Source: Tupaia tana
Lineage: Eukaryota; Chordata; Mammalia; Scandentia; Tupaiidae
NCBI GenBank assembly: GCA_026018925.1
Contig: JAKSZU010000005.1
Coordinates: forward strand, 81,705,398-81,769,397
DNA: 64,000 bases
Reading direction: 5' to 3'
Below, one piece after another: positions 32,230 to 41,820 of the stretch (positions within the stretch are counted from its first letter, which is position 1; every line of letters starts with the position of its first letter). The notes under the pieces are model-generated. The model made no database searches, had not been told where the DNA came from, and saw only the letters and a list, made by a program, of their open reading frames with translations. The translations under genes and the position numbers were made by a program.

Positions 32230-32479
32230 AAAAACTATTTATTTATTTTTAGATTTTTGCCATAGAGTACATTTACTCACCAGAGAGACAGAGAGAGACA
32301 GAGAGAAGGACACCGAGAAATCAGCCCCTGGGGAAATGGCCACACCGCAATCCCTTCTCTTCCATTGTCCTCCTGGGCAAGCACGCTCACGTGCCTGGCA
32401 AGATTCTCAAGCTGCTGGGTCCAGACTCAAACTGCAGTCAGGAGTCCAGTGTCTTAACCACTACACCCCTGCTGACCCC
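32230..32479 (-). mobile_element. tRNA-derived SINE, long form with deletion
   Basis: The reversed copy has TTTTTGCCATAGAGTACATT, GACAGAGAGAGACAGAGAGA, CCCCTGGGGAAATGGCC, TTCTCTTCCATTGTCCTCC and a B box interrupted by a small loss. The head reads GGGGTCAGCAGGGGTGTAGTGG. Confidence 0.88.
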
Positions 32480-32494
32480 AATCCCCAATATTTC

Positions 32495-32754
32495 ATTTAT
32501 TTATTTATTTTTAAAAGGTTTTACCTTAGTATATGTGCACTCACTGGAGAGAGAGACAGAGCTAGCGAGTGGAAAAGTGAGAAATCACCCCCCAGTCAAT
32601 TGGCCAAGCCACAATACCTTTCTCCTCCATTCTCCTCCGAGGATCTTGGGCATACACGCTCATGGGCCCATTTTGATTAAGCCACTGGGTCCCAGTCACT
32701 GAGTCAGCCATGTGGGAGACCAGCAACATAGTTGCTACATCATCTTACTGCCCA
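32495..32754 (-). mobile_element. tRNA-derived SINE, long form, old
   Basis: Same orientation as the copy just before it. ATTT-repeat tail, ATATGTGCACTCACTGGAGA, CACCCCCCAGTCAATTGGCC, TTCTCCTCCGAGGATCTTGG, then a decayed head near 32754. The B box is largely lost. Confidence 0.82.
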
Positions 32755-32878
32755 CTAATAGTTTAAATTTAAAAACTAGACAAGAAATACTATGAGATAG
32801 GATATGAAAATTCCTTAGAGTTAATACCTTAAATTTTAGAGGTAAAAAGAGATTAAAAATAAAACCTAAGGGCCAGCT

Positions 32879-33128
32879 AGTGTGGGGTAGTTGACTGCTG
32901 GATTTTAAATGGCCAATTGTTCCATTGGAATTTCAGACCTAGTGGCTCAAAAAACACATAGATCACATGTACACGCATGCTAAGTCCTGATTTAAAAAAA
33001 AAAGAAGTGCCAGACAAAGGATTAAGCTATGATCATTCTTTGTGGGGATGCTTTCTCACTTTCTCTCTCTCTCTGGTGAGTGCGTGCACACACACACACA
33101 CACACACAATCTAAAAATAAATAAATAA
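32879..33128 (+). mobile_element. tRNA-derived SINE, divergent, with (CA)n
   Basis: AAGGGCCAGCTAGTGTGGGG, ATTTTAAATGGCCAATTG, ACACGCATGCTAAGTCCTGA, GGGATGCTTTCTCACTTTCT. The GAGTGCGTGCACACAC segment of the 3' part has expanded into a (CA)12 run at 33086-33108. Confidence 0.8.
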
Positions 33129-33329
33129 AATAAAAGGTAAAAAACTTAGGTAAAATGTTGACTGAATAGAAATAATAGATTTTATGGGCAAGTAAAATTG
33201 AATGCATGAATAAAATGAGTACATAAAAAAGAAACCAAAAAATGTGAAATGGAGTAAAGGAGAAAAACCTTGAAATATACAATTTTTAAAAAATGTATCT
33301 ACTTATTTTATGTACTATTGTTATTTTTG

Positions 33330-33488
33330 TCATTATTATTATTATTATTTCTAAGTTTGCTATAGAACACGTGCATTCACCAGAGAGAGAGAGGGAAAGT
33401 GAAAAAGCAACCATTGGGTCCAGGACTCGAACTGCAGTCAGCCGTGTGGGATTCTAATGCGTCAACCACCACACCACGTTGAGTGCCA
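33330..33488 (-). mobile_element. tRNA-derived SINE, short form
   Basis: ATT-rich tail, AGTTTGCTATAGAACACGTG, GAGAGAGAGGGAAAGTGAAA, ATTGGGTCCAGGACTCGAAC and AGCCGTGTGGGATTCTAATG. The head is decayed near GAGTGCC. Confidence 0.88.
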
Positions 33489-33601
33489 AAGAAAGCGAAG
33501 GTAATTACTTAGAAAGCTAGAAAAAACAAACATTGTTTATAAAGACCATAGCAGATAGTTTTAAAGTTTTGTTTTATTTTAGAAGTAAGAAGAGTAATGA
33601 G

Positions 33602-33866
33602 GGGACCAGCAGTTGGCATAATGGCTATGTCGCTGGACTCCCATGTAGTTGACTGAGGTTTGAGTCCCAGACCCAGTGGCTTAAACTCACACCAGGCGCG
33701 TGTGCATGTGTGCCCAAGATCTGGAGAGGAGAACGGAGGAGAAGGAATTGCGTGTGGCCTTCACCGCTGGGGGGTGATTTCTTGCTTTCTGTCTCTCTGC
33801 CTCTCTCTGTCTTTCTGGTGAGCGCATGCACCCTATAGCAAAAACCTCTCAAAGAAATAAAAAAAA
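33602..33866 (+). mobile_element. tRNA-derived SINE, long form: inferred source of a 3' transduction
   Basis: This full-length copy has GGGACCAGCAGTTGGCATAATGG, GCGTGTGCATGTGTGCCC and a GGGGGGTGATTTCTTG block, and ends CCCTATAGCAAAAACCTCTCAAAGAAATAAAA. The duplication AAGAGTAATGAG lies at 33590-33601 and 33867-33878, so the 3' flank is original target DNA. That flank (33867 to about 33995, ending in an A9 run) recurs behind the SINE at 37.1 kb. Confidence 0.95.
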
Positions 33867-33995
33867 AAGAGTAATGAGTATAAATAATTTTATATAGTAT
33901 GTGTAAAAAATTGATCATTGTAAAACTTTCCAATATAATAAATAATATTTATATAATTAAAAGACACTAAATAAAGATAAGGGAAAAAAAAACTT
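33867..33995 (+). other. 3' flank copied by SINE read-through (source segment)
   Basis: About 120 bp of AT-rich unique DNA beginning AAGAGTAATGAGTATAAAT. It includes TGTAAAAAATTGATCATTG and AATAATATTTATATAATTAA, and ends GGGAAAAAAAAAC. The same sequence with about 10-15% change sits at 37377-37500. The terminal A-run could have served as the primer-pairing tail for reverse transcription. Confidence 0.85.
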
Positions 33996-34194
33996 TGAAT
34001 CAGGTGTTTAATAGACAGCAAAATTGATTTTTGAATATAACAGGCATTGAGTAAATATTACCATAATGTGAGAGCTCAGCAAATATTTCCCCATGTTCCA
34101 TTCTAAAGAAATGACAAGAAAGAGCTTCAGACAGCCAAATGATTGGAAAAATATTTAGGTAAGGACTGGTGACTAAATGTAAGTTTTCTTTTTT

Positions 34195-34440
34195 TAAATA
34201 ATTATTTATTTAATTTAATTTAATTTTTTTATTTCAATGTCTTTTATATATTCAATTACATATGCCACTTAGCTTGCAAAGTGAATATTCCAATATGCAT
34301 ACATTTCTCACTAATCTAGTTGAGAATACTACACACATGACCTTCAACAGATAATAACCCATTTTTTGTCCCATAATGCCTTGCCTTTCTATTTCTCTCC
34401 TTGATGTCCTTCCTCAGACTCTCCAAGGTAATTTTATTTG
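34195..34440 (-). mobile_element. LINE-1 3'UTR, minus strand
   Basis: TATATTCAATTACATATGCC, ACTTAGCTTGCAAAGTGAAT, TCCAATATGCATACATTTCT and TTCAACAGATAATAACCCAT are the same blocks as the L1 end at 44.76-44.89 kb. A truncated SINE follows. Confidence 0.8.
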
Positions 34441-34451
34441 TTATTATTAAT

Positions 34452-34573
34452 AATTTTTTTTTCATTTGCTATAGGTCATGCATGCTCACCAGAGAGACAC
34501 AGAGAGAGGGAAAGTAAGAAATTAAGCCACCTGGTCCAGGACTCAAACTATGATTGACCACGTGGGAAGTTAA
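34452..34573 (-). mobile_element. tRNA-derived SINE, short form, 5'-truncated
   Basis: TTTGCTATAGGTCATGCATG, GAGAGACACAGAGAGAGGGA, CACCTGGTCCAGGACTCAAA, GATTGACCACGTGGGAAG. It then stops, so the tRNA 5' half is missing. Confidence 0.85.
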
Positions 34574-34869
34574 GTATCTCATATTCAAAATGTTTTGAGA
34601 CCAGAAATGTTAAGCATTTATAATGTTTTCAGATTCAGATTATTTTCATCTGCATAATGAGATATCTTGGGATGGGATCCAAGTCAAAACACAATTTATT
34701 TATCTATTATGCATTTATCATTATTCATACTTTATTTTTAATGAACATTTAGAATTATACCAGTTTATGAAATAACCTGCTACACAACAGAATTTAGTTA
34801 ATTTCATAATGAACACGATCTATTTTTCTTTTTTCTTTTTCTACCTTTTTCCATCTGTCAAATGTTTCC

Positions 34870-35452
34870 TCCCTTTGGGCCTCACAATCATCCTCTACCA
34901 GCCACTCCTACCACCCACTTTCCCCCTCACAGTATCAGCCTTTGCACTCATCCTCTCCACCATTGAGTTTTCAAGTCTTTCGACCATTGCTGTAGCATTT
35001 GGTACAAATTGAATAGGGAAGTCTGGCTTACTTTGTCCAACATTAAGTCTTAAAGATTCCACATTTTGAGTCAAAAGATAGAATCTCATTATTTCTTATA
35101 GCTATATAATATCCCATACTATGTATGTGTCACAGTTTTTCAACCTAGTCATCAGTTTTTGGACGCTTAGGTTGGTTCTATATTTTAGCAATTGTAAATA
35201 ATGCTGCACTAAACATGGAAGGGCAGACATCTTTTCTGATTGTTTTCCTATCCTTTAGGTGAATACCAACTAGTCAAATTACTGGGTCATGTAGAAGTTC
35301 TATTTGTAAGTTTTTGAGAAACCTCCATATTGTTTGCCACAGAGGTTGAACTAATTTACATTTCCACCAACAGTGTAAGAAAATTCCTTTTTCACCACAA
35401 TCTCAACACTTGGTCTTTATTTTATCGATCCTAGCCATTCTGTTTGGTCGTA
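34870..35452 (-). mobile_element. LINE-1 3' end, minus strand, older subfamily
   Basis: The plus strand runs from a pyrimidine-rich 3'UTR (34870-35000) to the end of ORF2: AATATCCCATACTATGTATG, AATAATGCTGCACTAAACAT, ATTTCCACCAACAGTGTAAG. A MITE begins at about 35447, inside or at the edge of this copy. It is broken by stops in all frames. Confidence 0.8.
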
Positions 35453-35523
35453 GGAAAAGTCATGATATTTTTTTGTATGTTTTTCAATGCAAAAATTCAT
35501 GAATTCTCTGACAACCCAATAAC
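35447..35523. mobile_element. Mariner-type MITE, second copy
   Basis: Starts TTTGGTCGTAGGAAAAGTCA and ends CTCTGACAACCCAATA. The ends are imperfect inverted repeats matching the copy at 6447 (GTCATGA inside each end). The interior TTTTTCAATGCAAAAATTCA matches the 43.4 kb copy. The terminal CCCAATA is better preserved than at 6.5 kb. Confidence 0.7.
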
Positions 35524-35539
35524 TGGGATTAAATTAATT

Positions 35540-35745
35540 AATTAATTACTTTTCTTTGTTCATTCATTCATTTTCATTCTTCCCGGTAGCAAGAGAGGGA
35601 AAGAAAAAGAGCATTCCAAATAGGGTCTTGATGCCACAGTCCAACCCTAGCATTCAGCCAGTGCCAGATCATTGGCAGGCTTGTGCCTGGTACATTCAGA
35701 GACTTCTCAGGACTTAAAGAAATTCTTCACTTGGGATTGTCTCTC
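35540..35745 (-). mobile_element. Second tRNA-like SINE family, fragment
   Basis: AATTACTTTTCTTTGTTCAT, GAGAGGGAAAGAAAAAGAGC, CCAAATAGGGTCTTGATGCC and CCTAGCATTCAG parallel the 13.1 kb copy (GAGGGAGAAGCACACC, AGTAGGGTCTTGTCATGC). It is unlike the main family body. The head is too degraded to show Pol III boxes. Confidence 0.45.
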
Positions 35746-35863
35746 AGCCTGTTGTGTTTTGCCAGTGCACCACTGTCTTGCCCTTCAATTATGTTTCATA
35801 TACACCTTACACACAAAGCTTGAAGGTAATTTTATACAATAGTTTTTGTATTTCAATATGTTA

Positions 35864-36126
35864 TTTATTTATTTTTTTAGTTTCTGCCATAAAGTACATG
35901 AGACCATCAGAGAGAGACAGAGAGACAGAGTGGGGGGGTCGGGGATGTGAGAAATCATTTCCTGGAGGAATGGTCACTCTTCAATTCTTTCTCTTCCGTT
36001 CTTCTCTCAGGATTTTGGGTACATGGCACATAGCTGGCATGAATTTCAAACAGCCAGATCTGGGACTCAAACTGTGGTCAGTTATGTGGAAATCCAACTC
36101 CTTAAATATCATGTGACCTGCTATCC
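35864..36126 (-). mobile_element. tRNA-derived SINE, long form, older
   Basis: TTTCTGCCATAAAGTACATG, GAGAGAGACAGAGAGACAGA, a G7 run, TCATTTCCTGGAGGAATGG, TTCTTCTCTCAGGATTTTGG, AGATCTGGGACTCAAACTG, and a worn head near 36126. Confidence 0.88.
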
Positions 36127-36984
36127 CTCTACTGTAGCATTTAAACTTTAATTCACCATGTGAGGGGTCAGGTATAAGATTTTTCACTTGCAGCATCATG
36201 TTGATACTCAAAAGGTTTGGAATTTTGGAGTACTTTTAAATTCAGATTTTAAAATGAGAGATTTTCAGTCTGTATTAATATTGGATTTTGAATATGTAAA
36301 TTTTTCTAAACTTTTAGCTTAATAAATACGAATACATGATTATATGTAAGCTCTATTACATATACATCATATAAATTATATATAATATTTAATATAATAT
36401 ACTTTTTGGCTCTCTCCACTTAAAACATCTAGAAACAATGATCAACCCCATAGCAATCAATGATCATCCCTAACACCCATGTTATGGTCTTGAAATATCA
36501 TTTCACACTTTCAGAAAATGAGACGTCCTCTTCTTCAAAAGTATCATTCTACATTTGAGTCAGAAAATATGTTATATAAGCCTGTAATATTTTGTAATAT
36601 CAGATTGCATTAAACAAAGACTACCAAAGTCATAGACTCAGGATTTAACTTGAGACACTTTCACTGTCATGAAGAAGAATGACTTGAACTTCAAAAATGT
36701 ATTGCAATAAAGCAGCCAATAGTGGTTGTATTTATGAGTTCATAGTGATAAAAAAGAAAATAGTTTGTCGTTTTGGAATGGTAGAAAACCATTCATTATG
36801 TGGTAAATACAGTAAAATAATCAAACATTTATCTTGATTTTCCTTTTGTACTATATACTGAATTAGCATGGAGAAAGTGTCCTTTTATAAAGACATTCAA
36901 AATGAGGAATAAAAAATAATGATAGAATTAGAATATCATCACTTTTGCAAATCCCAGTAAATAGTTTATAGAACACATGCAAAA
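36127..36984. other. AT-rich DNA, nothing recognised
   Basis: No supported gene or repeat before the large L1. Confidence 0.4.
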
Positions 36985-37102
36985 CCATAAATGATACACC
37001 ATATTAAGAAAGATAAAAACCATGTGATCATTTAAATTGATGAGGAAAAAGCATTTGACAAAATACAATGTTCCTTTATGATTAAGACTCTCAGTGAAAT
37101 TG

Positions 37103-37376
37103 AGGACCAGCAGTTGGCATAATGACTATGTCACTGGACTCCCACATAGTCGACCACAGTTCGAGTCCCAGAGTCAGTGGCTTAAACTCACGTTGGGCAC
37201 GTGTGCATGTGTGCCCAAGATCCTGAGAGGAGAATGGAGGAGAAGGGATTGAGTAATGGCCATCTCTTCTGGGGCAAGGGCAGGGGCAGTGATTTCTCGC
37301 TTTCTGTCTCTCTGTCTCTCTCTGACTTTCTGTTGAGCACATGCGCCCTATAGCAAAAACCTCTCAAAAAAAAAAA
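37103..37376 (+). mobile_element. tRNA-derived SINE, long form, carrying a transduced 3' flank
   Basis: The head is AGGACCAGCAGTTGGCATAATG and the B box AGTTCGAGTCC. The GTGTGCATGTGTGCCCAAG block matches the 33.6 kb copy. The palindrome region has a CT/G-rich change (GGGGCAAGGGCAGGGGC). After its A-tail comes the 33.9 kb flank, then a second A-run, then L1 resumes at 37501. Short AAATTGA/AAACTTGA-like flanks are the best candidate duplication. Confidence 0.93.
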
Positions 37377-37500
37377 AAGAGTAATGAGTATAATTTTATA
37401 TGAAATGTGTAAAAAATTGATCATTGTGAAACTTTCCGATATAATAAATAATATTTATATAATTAAAAAGGCACTAAATATACTTAAGAAAAAAAAAAAA
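37377..37500 (+). other. Transduced segment, copy of 33867-33995
   Basis: Begins GAGTAATGAGTATAATTTTA, continues GTGTAAAAAATTGATCATTG and AATAATATTTATATAATTAA, and ends in A12 at 37489-37500. It is not L1 sequence: L1 before 37100 and after 37501 joins in register. Its start at a SINE tail and its end at an A-run define it as 3' transduction. Confidence 0.88.
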
Positions 37501-37995
37501 CTTGACATAGAAGGAACATGTCTCAACATAATTAAAGCCCTCTTGGAAAATCTATAGCTAACTTATACTGAATGGGGAAAAGCTTTTCCATTAAAAACTG
37601 GTACAGGACAAAGCTGTCCACTTTTTCCACTCCTATTCAGTATAGTACTGGAATTCTTGGCCAGTGTGATCAGACAAGAGAAGAAAATAACAGGCAACCC
37701 AATAGGGAAATAAGAGCTGAAATTATCTCTATTTGCAGATGACATGATTGTATACATAGAAGACCCAATAATATCCATGAAAAAACTTCTCAAAGTAATA
37801 AATGCATACAGTAAAGTGGCAGGATACAAAATTAATGTATAAACATTTATAGCATTTCTATATACAAACAACAAGCCGGCAGAGTCAGAATTGAAGAAAG
37901 TAACCCACTTACTATAGCTACAAGATGTAAAAAATATTTAGGAATAAAACGAACCAAGGAAGTCAAAGACCTCTATAAGGAAAACTACGAAAACC

Positions 37996-38520
37996 TTGAA
38001 AAGGACATCAAAAAGTAGAGGACATCCATTTTCCTGGAATGGCAGAATTAATATGATCAAAACAACAATCCTATCCAAATTAATCTACATATTTAATACA
38101 ATCCCTATAAAACGACAAGAGACATTCTTCACAGATCTAGAAAAGATAATCATAGAATTTGTCTGGAATCATAAAAGACCCCATTTTGCTAAAGCCATCC
38201 TTCACAAGAAGAGTGGAGTAGGTGGCATCTCACTTCCTTATCCCAAAATACATTACAAAGCTGTTATAATAAAAACAGCATGGTGGGAACCAGCAGTTAG
38301 CATAATGGCTATGTCGCTGGACTCCCACGTCGTCGACCGCGGGTCACGTCCCGGACCCGGTGGCTTAAAACACGCCGGGCGCGTGTGCGTGCATGCCCAA
38401 GATCCCGAGAGGAGAATGGAGGAGAAGGGATTGTGGCATGGCCATCCCCCCTGGGGGGTGATTTCTCACTTTCTGTCTCTATGTCTCTCTCTGTCTGTCT
38501 GGCGAGCGCACGCGCCCTAG
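37996..38520 (+). pseudogene. Chimeric open frame: L1 ORF2 C-terminal part joined to SINE
   Basis: This is the longest open frame in the window, 174 codons. Residues about 1-95 are L1 ORF2 C-terminal region ([48 protein letters not shown]). The frame then runs straight into the sense strand of the inserted SINE ([14 protein letters not shown] and so on) and stops near the SINE 3' end. There is no promoter evidence, and it is read as an accident of the insertion. Confidence 0.7.
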
Positions 38521-38550
38521 AGTGAAAACTTCTCTGAAAAAAAAAAAAAA
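38285..38550 (+). mobile_element. tRNA-derived SINE, long form, inserted in L1, 12-bp TSD
   Basis: GGGAACCAGCAGTTAGCATAATGG head, a B box with one change (GGTCACGTCCCGG), intact C6-T-G6 palindrome, and CCCTAGAGTGAAAACTTCTC before the A-tail. AAACAGCATGGT lies at 38273-38284 and 38551-38562, and the L1 reading resumes exactly. Confidence 0.96.
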
Positions 38551-40057
38551 AAACAGCATGGTATTGGCAAAAAACAAACAAACAAACAAACAAGAGGACA
38601 AATGGAACAGAGTAGAGACCCCAGAAATAAACCCAAAACATACAGTCAACTAATCTTTGAAAAAGGGTACCAGTCAATTCAGTGAGAAAAGGAAAACCTC
38701 TTTAGCAAGTGGTGCTGGAAAAACTGGATATCCACCTGCAGGAAGATGAATCTGAAATCTTCTCTGTTACCATGAACAAAAATCAACTCAAAGTGGATTA
38801 AAGATCTAAACCTAAGACTGTGCAAACTATAAAACTACTGCTGGAAAACATTGAGGAAACTTTGTCAGACATTGAGGTAAGCAAAGACTTCTTAAGCAAT
38901 ACTCCAAAAGCACAGGCAATAATCCTCAAAATAGACAGGTAGGATTACATCAGATTAAGAAGTTTCTGTACAACAAAGGACACCATAATTAGTGTGAATT
39001 AACATACCTCAGAATGGGAGATAATTTTTGTAACTGTGCCTCAGATAAGGGACTGATAATCAGAATACACAGAGAACTCAAGTGATTTACACAGAAGAAA
39101 ATTAACCCAATTAAAAAACAGAAAAATTAGGTGAATAAACAACTCTCTAAGGAAGACATACAAATAGCCAAAAAGCATAAAAATGCTAAACATACCTCAT
39201 TATAAGGGAGATGCAGATCAAAATCACAATGAGATACCACCTAACCCCAGTCATATCAGTGAAGATTAAAAAAAAAATTTAAATGGTAAGTGCTGGAGGG
39301 GATGTGGTTAAAGGAGAATTCTCCGACACTGTTGGTGGGAATGTAAATTGGTCCAGCCACTATGGAGAACAATATGGGGGTTCCTCAAAGACCTTCAAAT
39401 AGAACTACCATATGATGCAGCAATTCCACTCCTGGGTATCTTCCCAAAGAACAGGAGAATGTGCAGTCAGAAAAGCGCTTGCACAACTGTATTCATTGCA
39501 GCATTATTCACAGTTACTAAGACATGGAATCAACCCAAATGTTCACAAATGGGTGAATGAATTGAGAAAGTATGGCACTTATACTCCATGGAATACTATT
39601 CAGCTATAAAAAACACCAACACCCTGGAGTTTGATAGAAAGTGAACAAATGTGGAAGATCTGTTGCTGAGTGAAGCAAGTCATGCTATGAAAGAGAGACA
39701 TTGTATGTCTCCACTTAACATATGCCGACTGTCCACACTCTATGATAAAGACTGAAATACTGGAGGACATAAAGACATTCAAAATTATTATGGATACTAG
39801 AGACCAAAGTGGAAAGAGAGTGTGGGAGGGAAAGAATGTTGGAAAGTAAATTTGGGAAAAAAACCAGAGAGGTAAGACACTTTTGGGATACAGATAAGGT
39901 TTATTATCTGTTGATGATGATGTGTATAGTATTCTTAACAGGGCTGAACTGAGGTGTATACCATGCTGGGTAAAGTCACTTTACAATCTAAATGATATAT
40001 AGTGATTGAATGTATAAATAATAATAAATTAATTCATTTAAAAATTAAAATTAAAAA

Positions 40058-40375
40058 ATCAGATATTATGTGTCTTATGTATACTTGTCAACCACATATG
40101 TGATCTTGTCCAGGGATCAAACCAGACTCAAATCTACTTGGTTGCAGAAAATCCAGGGCCCAAGAACATGGTTCATCAAGATTATTCATCAGCAATACCC
40201 AAAGTTGGAAAAACTTTACAAGTTGACCAAAATGGACAAATTTCTCCAAAAATAAATTTTAAACAAATGAGAAAAATGGGAGGTGCAAAGTTATCATAAA
40301 CTGTTTTTTTTAAATAAGCAAGATTAAACTTCAATGTCAAGAGAAGAATATTTGTGTAATATTAAAAATGTAACA
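40058..40375. other. Unassigned spacer with a 61-codon open frame
   Basis: A frame at 40070-40255 ends KLYKLTKMDKFLQK with an AATAAA next to the stop. It could be the tail of a processed gene copy, but no family was recognised and no A-tail follows. It is reported only as unassigned. Confidence 0.3.
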
Positions 40376-40377
40376 TC

Positions 40378-40645
40378 TGGGTCCAGGGGATGAAATAGTG
40401 GTTATATTGTTGGACTCCTTCATGGCCGACCGCAGATTGAGAACCAGACCTGATAACGTAAAACTCACTCCAAGCATGTGTGTGCACATTCCTGAGATCA
40501 CAAGAGGATAATGGAAGAGAAGGGATTACAGCTTGCCCATCTTCTGTTGGGGGTGATTTCTCATTTTCCCTCCCACTATCTCTGTCTCTCTTTCTCTGTC
40601 TGATGAGCTAAGTCCATATGGCAAAAAACTCTAAGAAATATATAA
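40378..40645 (+). mobile_element. tRNA-derived SINE, long form, variant head
   Basis: Starts GGGTCCAGGGGATGAAATAG like the 16.86 kb copy. TGGACTCCTTCATGGCCGAC, an altered B box, ATGTGTGTGCACATTCC, GGAAGAGAAGGGATTACAG, GTTGGGGGTGATTTCTC, and an A-rich end. Confidence 0.85.
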
Positions 40646-40651
40646 AAAATT

Positions 40652-40872
40652 ATGCACTGGATCCCACATGACAAAAGATAGTTCAAGTCCTGGCAACAGG
40701 GGCTTGAAAAAATATGTCAGGAAACATGTGAATGTGTGCCCAACATATCAAGAATGGAAAAAGGGAGGGGAAAGCAATATGATGTGATCACACCCCACTA
40801 TAGGGTATACTTTCTTTCTCCTTTTCTCTCCCTCTTTCTGGTGAACACATGCACCCCTAGAAATATGGAAGA
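40652..40872 (+). mobile_element. tRNA-derived SINE, 5'-truncated
   Basis: Begins at the anticodon-region equivalent (GGATCCCACATGACAAAAG), then B box GTTCAAGTCC, GGCTTGAAAAAATATGTCAG, TGAATGTGTGCCCAAC, and the CT-rich end CTGGTGAACACATGCACCCC. It follows directly behind the previous copy in the same orientation. Confidence 0.82.
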
Positions 40873-41091
40873 CAAAAACACACAGACAACAACAACAAAA
40901 ATAGGGTGAGTACTTAAAATCCAGATAATGGTTACTTATAGGAGAAAGGAAGGTCAATAGTTGTCAAGGCTCTTAGAAAAAAAACTTCTGACGTAATTTG
41001 CAAAGCTCTTTTTACCTAGTAATAGTCAACTTATAATAATTTATTAAGCTGTACATTTGAATTGTGTGGGTTTATTTTCTTGTTTTGCTTT

Positions 41092-41094
41092 ACA

Positions 41095-41173
<79 letters not shown>

Positions 41174-41212
41174 ACACACACACACACACAGATATATATA
41201 CAAACACACATA
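41092..41212. repeat. (CA)n(TA)n(CA)n compound microsatellite
   Basis: About 16 CA units, about 21 TA units and a second CA block end in ATATATTTT, at the tail of the next SINE. Long alternating purine-pyrimidine DNA like this can adopt Z-DNA or cruciform shape. Confidence 0.95.
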
Positions 41213-41422
41213 TATTTTAGAAAGACAGAAAGCAAGAAATCACCTCCCCCCAGGGAGGATGATCATGCTGCAATCCCTTCTCCTCTTCATTCTCCTCTTG
41301 GAATCTTGGGCACACATGCACATGCACCTGGAATGAAGTTTAAGCCACCAGGTCTGGGACTCAAACCACAGTCAACTACGTGGAAGTCGAGCCATGTAAC
41401 AATTATTCCATCTGCTGGTCCC
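41213..41422 (-). mobile_element. tRNA-derived SINE, long form, 3' end replaced by microsatellite
   Basis: The reversed copy starts at GAAAGACAGAAAGCAAGAAA. The CTATAGCAAAAACC end is missing where the microsatellite stands. CACCTCCCCCCAGGGAGGAT, TCTCCTCTTGGAATCTTGG, GGTCTGGGACTCAAACC and a head ending GGGACCAGCAGATGG identify it. Confidence 0.88.
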
Positions 41423-41497
41423 ACACTAAGTATATTTTTAAAAGTTGCTTGGGAACTGTGGCAAAAAATAAAAAGAAAGAAGTGAGATGGCATATAT

Positions 41498-41743
41498 TTT
41501 TGTTTAATGAGAAATTTTTCTATGGGGCGCAAGTGCTTTCCAGAAAGGTAGAGAGAGAAAGTGAGAAGTCATCCCCAGCAGAGATAGCTGTGCTGCAATC
41601 CCTTCTCCTCATCTCCTCTTGGGATTTTGGGCACACATGCACACATGCCTGGTGTAAGTTACAAGCCACTGTGTCCAGGACTTGAATCATAGTCAGCCAT
41701 GTGGGAGTCCAACACCTTAAACTCTGTGCCACTTACTGGCCCC
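41498..41743 (-). mobile_element. tRNA-derived SINE, long form, older
   Basis: AATTTTTCTATGGGGCGCAA, a shortened reversed pyrimidine tract, AATCCCTTCTCCTCATCTCC, TTTTGGGCACACATGCACAC, TGTCCAGGACTTGAATC and a head ending TACTGGCCCC. Confidence 0.88.
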
Positions 41744-41820
41744 ATGATGCTATGATTTTTTTAAAAGGCTCATAAGTAAAAATCTGGAGGAAACTCACAA
41801 GTATTAAGAATAGAATCTGA

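Larger units (their letters stand above)
36985..40057 (+). mobile_element. LINE-1: ORF2 from RT domain to 3' end, with two SINE insertions
   Basis: This is the largest L1 piece here. Reading along: GAAAAAGCATTTGACAAAAT (RT), GGAACATGTCTCAACATAAT, GGACAAAGCTGTCCACTTTT, and CTATTTGCAGATGACATGAT, which encodes the RT active-site FADD at 37732-37743. The C-terminal region follows (TCCTGGAATGGCAGAATTAA, GGTGGCATCTCACTTCCTTA, GTATTCATTGCAGCATTATT), then the stop region and a 3'UTR of about 400 bp ending in an A/T-rich tail. It is 5'-truncated, with in-frame stops and frameshifts, so it makes no enzyme. SINEs at 37103 and 38285 interrupt it, each without loss of L1 sequence. Confidence 0.93.

Noticed and set aside
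33602..37500. Segmental duplication as the explanation for the shared 33.9/37.4 kb sequence
   Set aside because: Homology begins exactly at the SINE head and ends at an A-run, and the upstream flanks differ. This fits transduction better.
37732..37743. Active reverse transcriptase (FADD motif)
   Set aside because: The motif is real, but the L1 copy is 5'-truncated, has stops and frameshifts, and is split by two SINEs.
36985..40057. An undescribed reverse-transcriptase defence or mobile system
   Set aside because: The RT-bearing segment aligns block by block with mammalian LINE-1 ORF2 and 3'UTR. No associated novel genes are present.
40070..40255. 61-codon frame ending near AATAAA as a processed pseudogene
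   Set aside because: No protein family is recognised, there is no A-tail after the signal, and no target duplication is seen.
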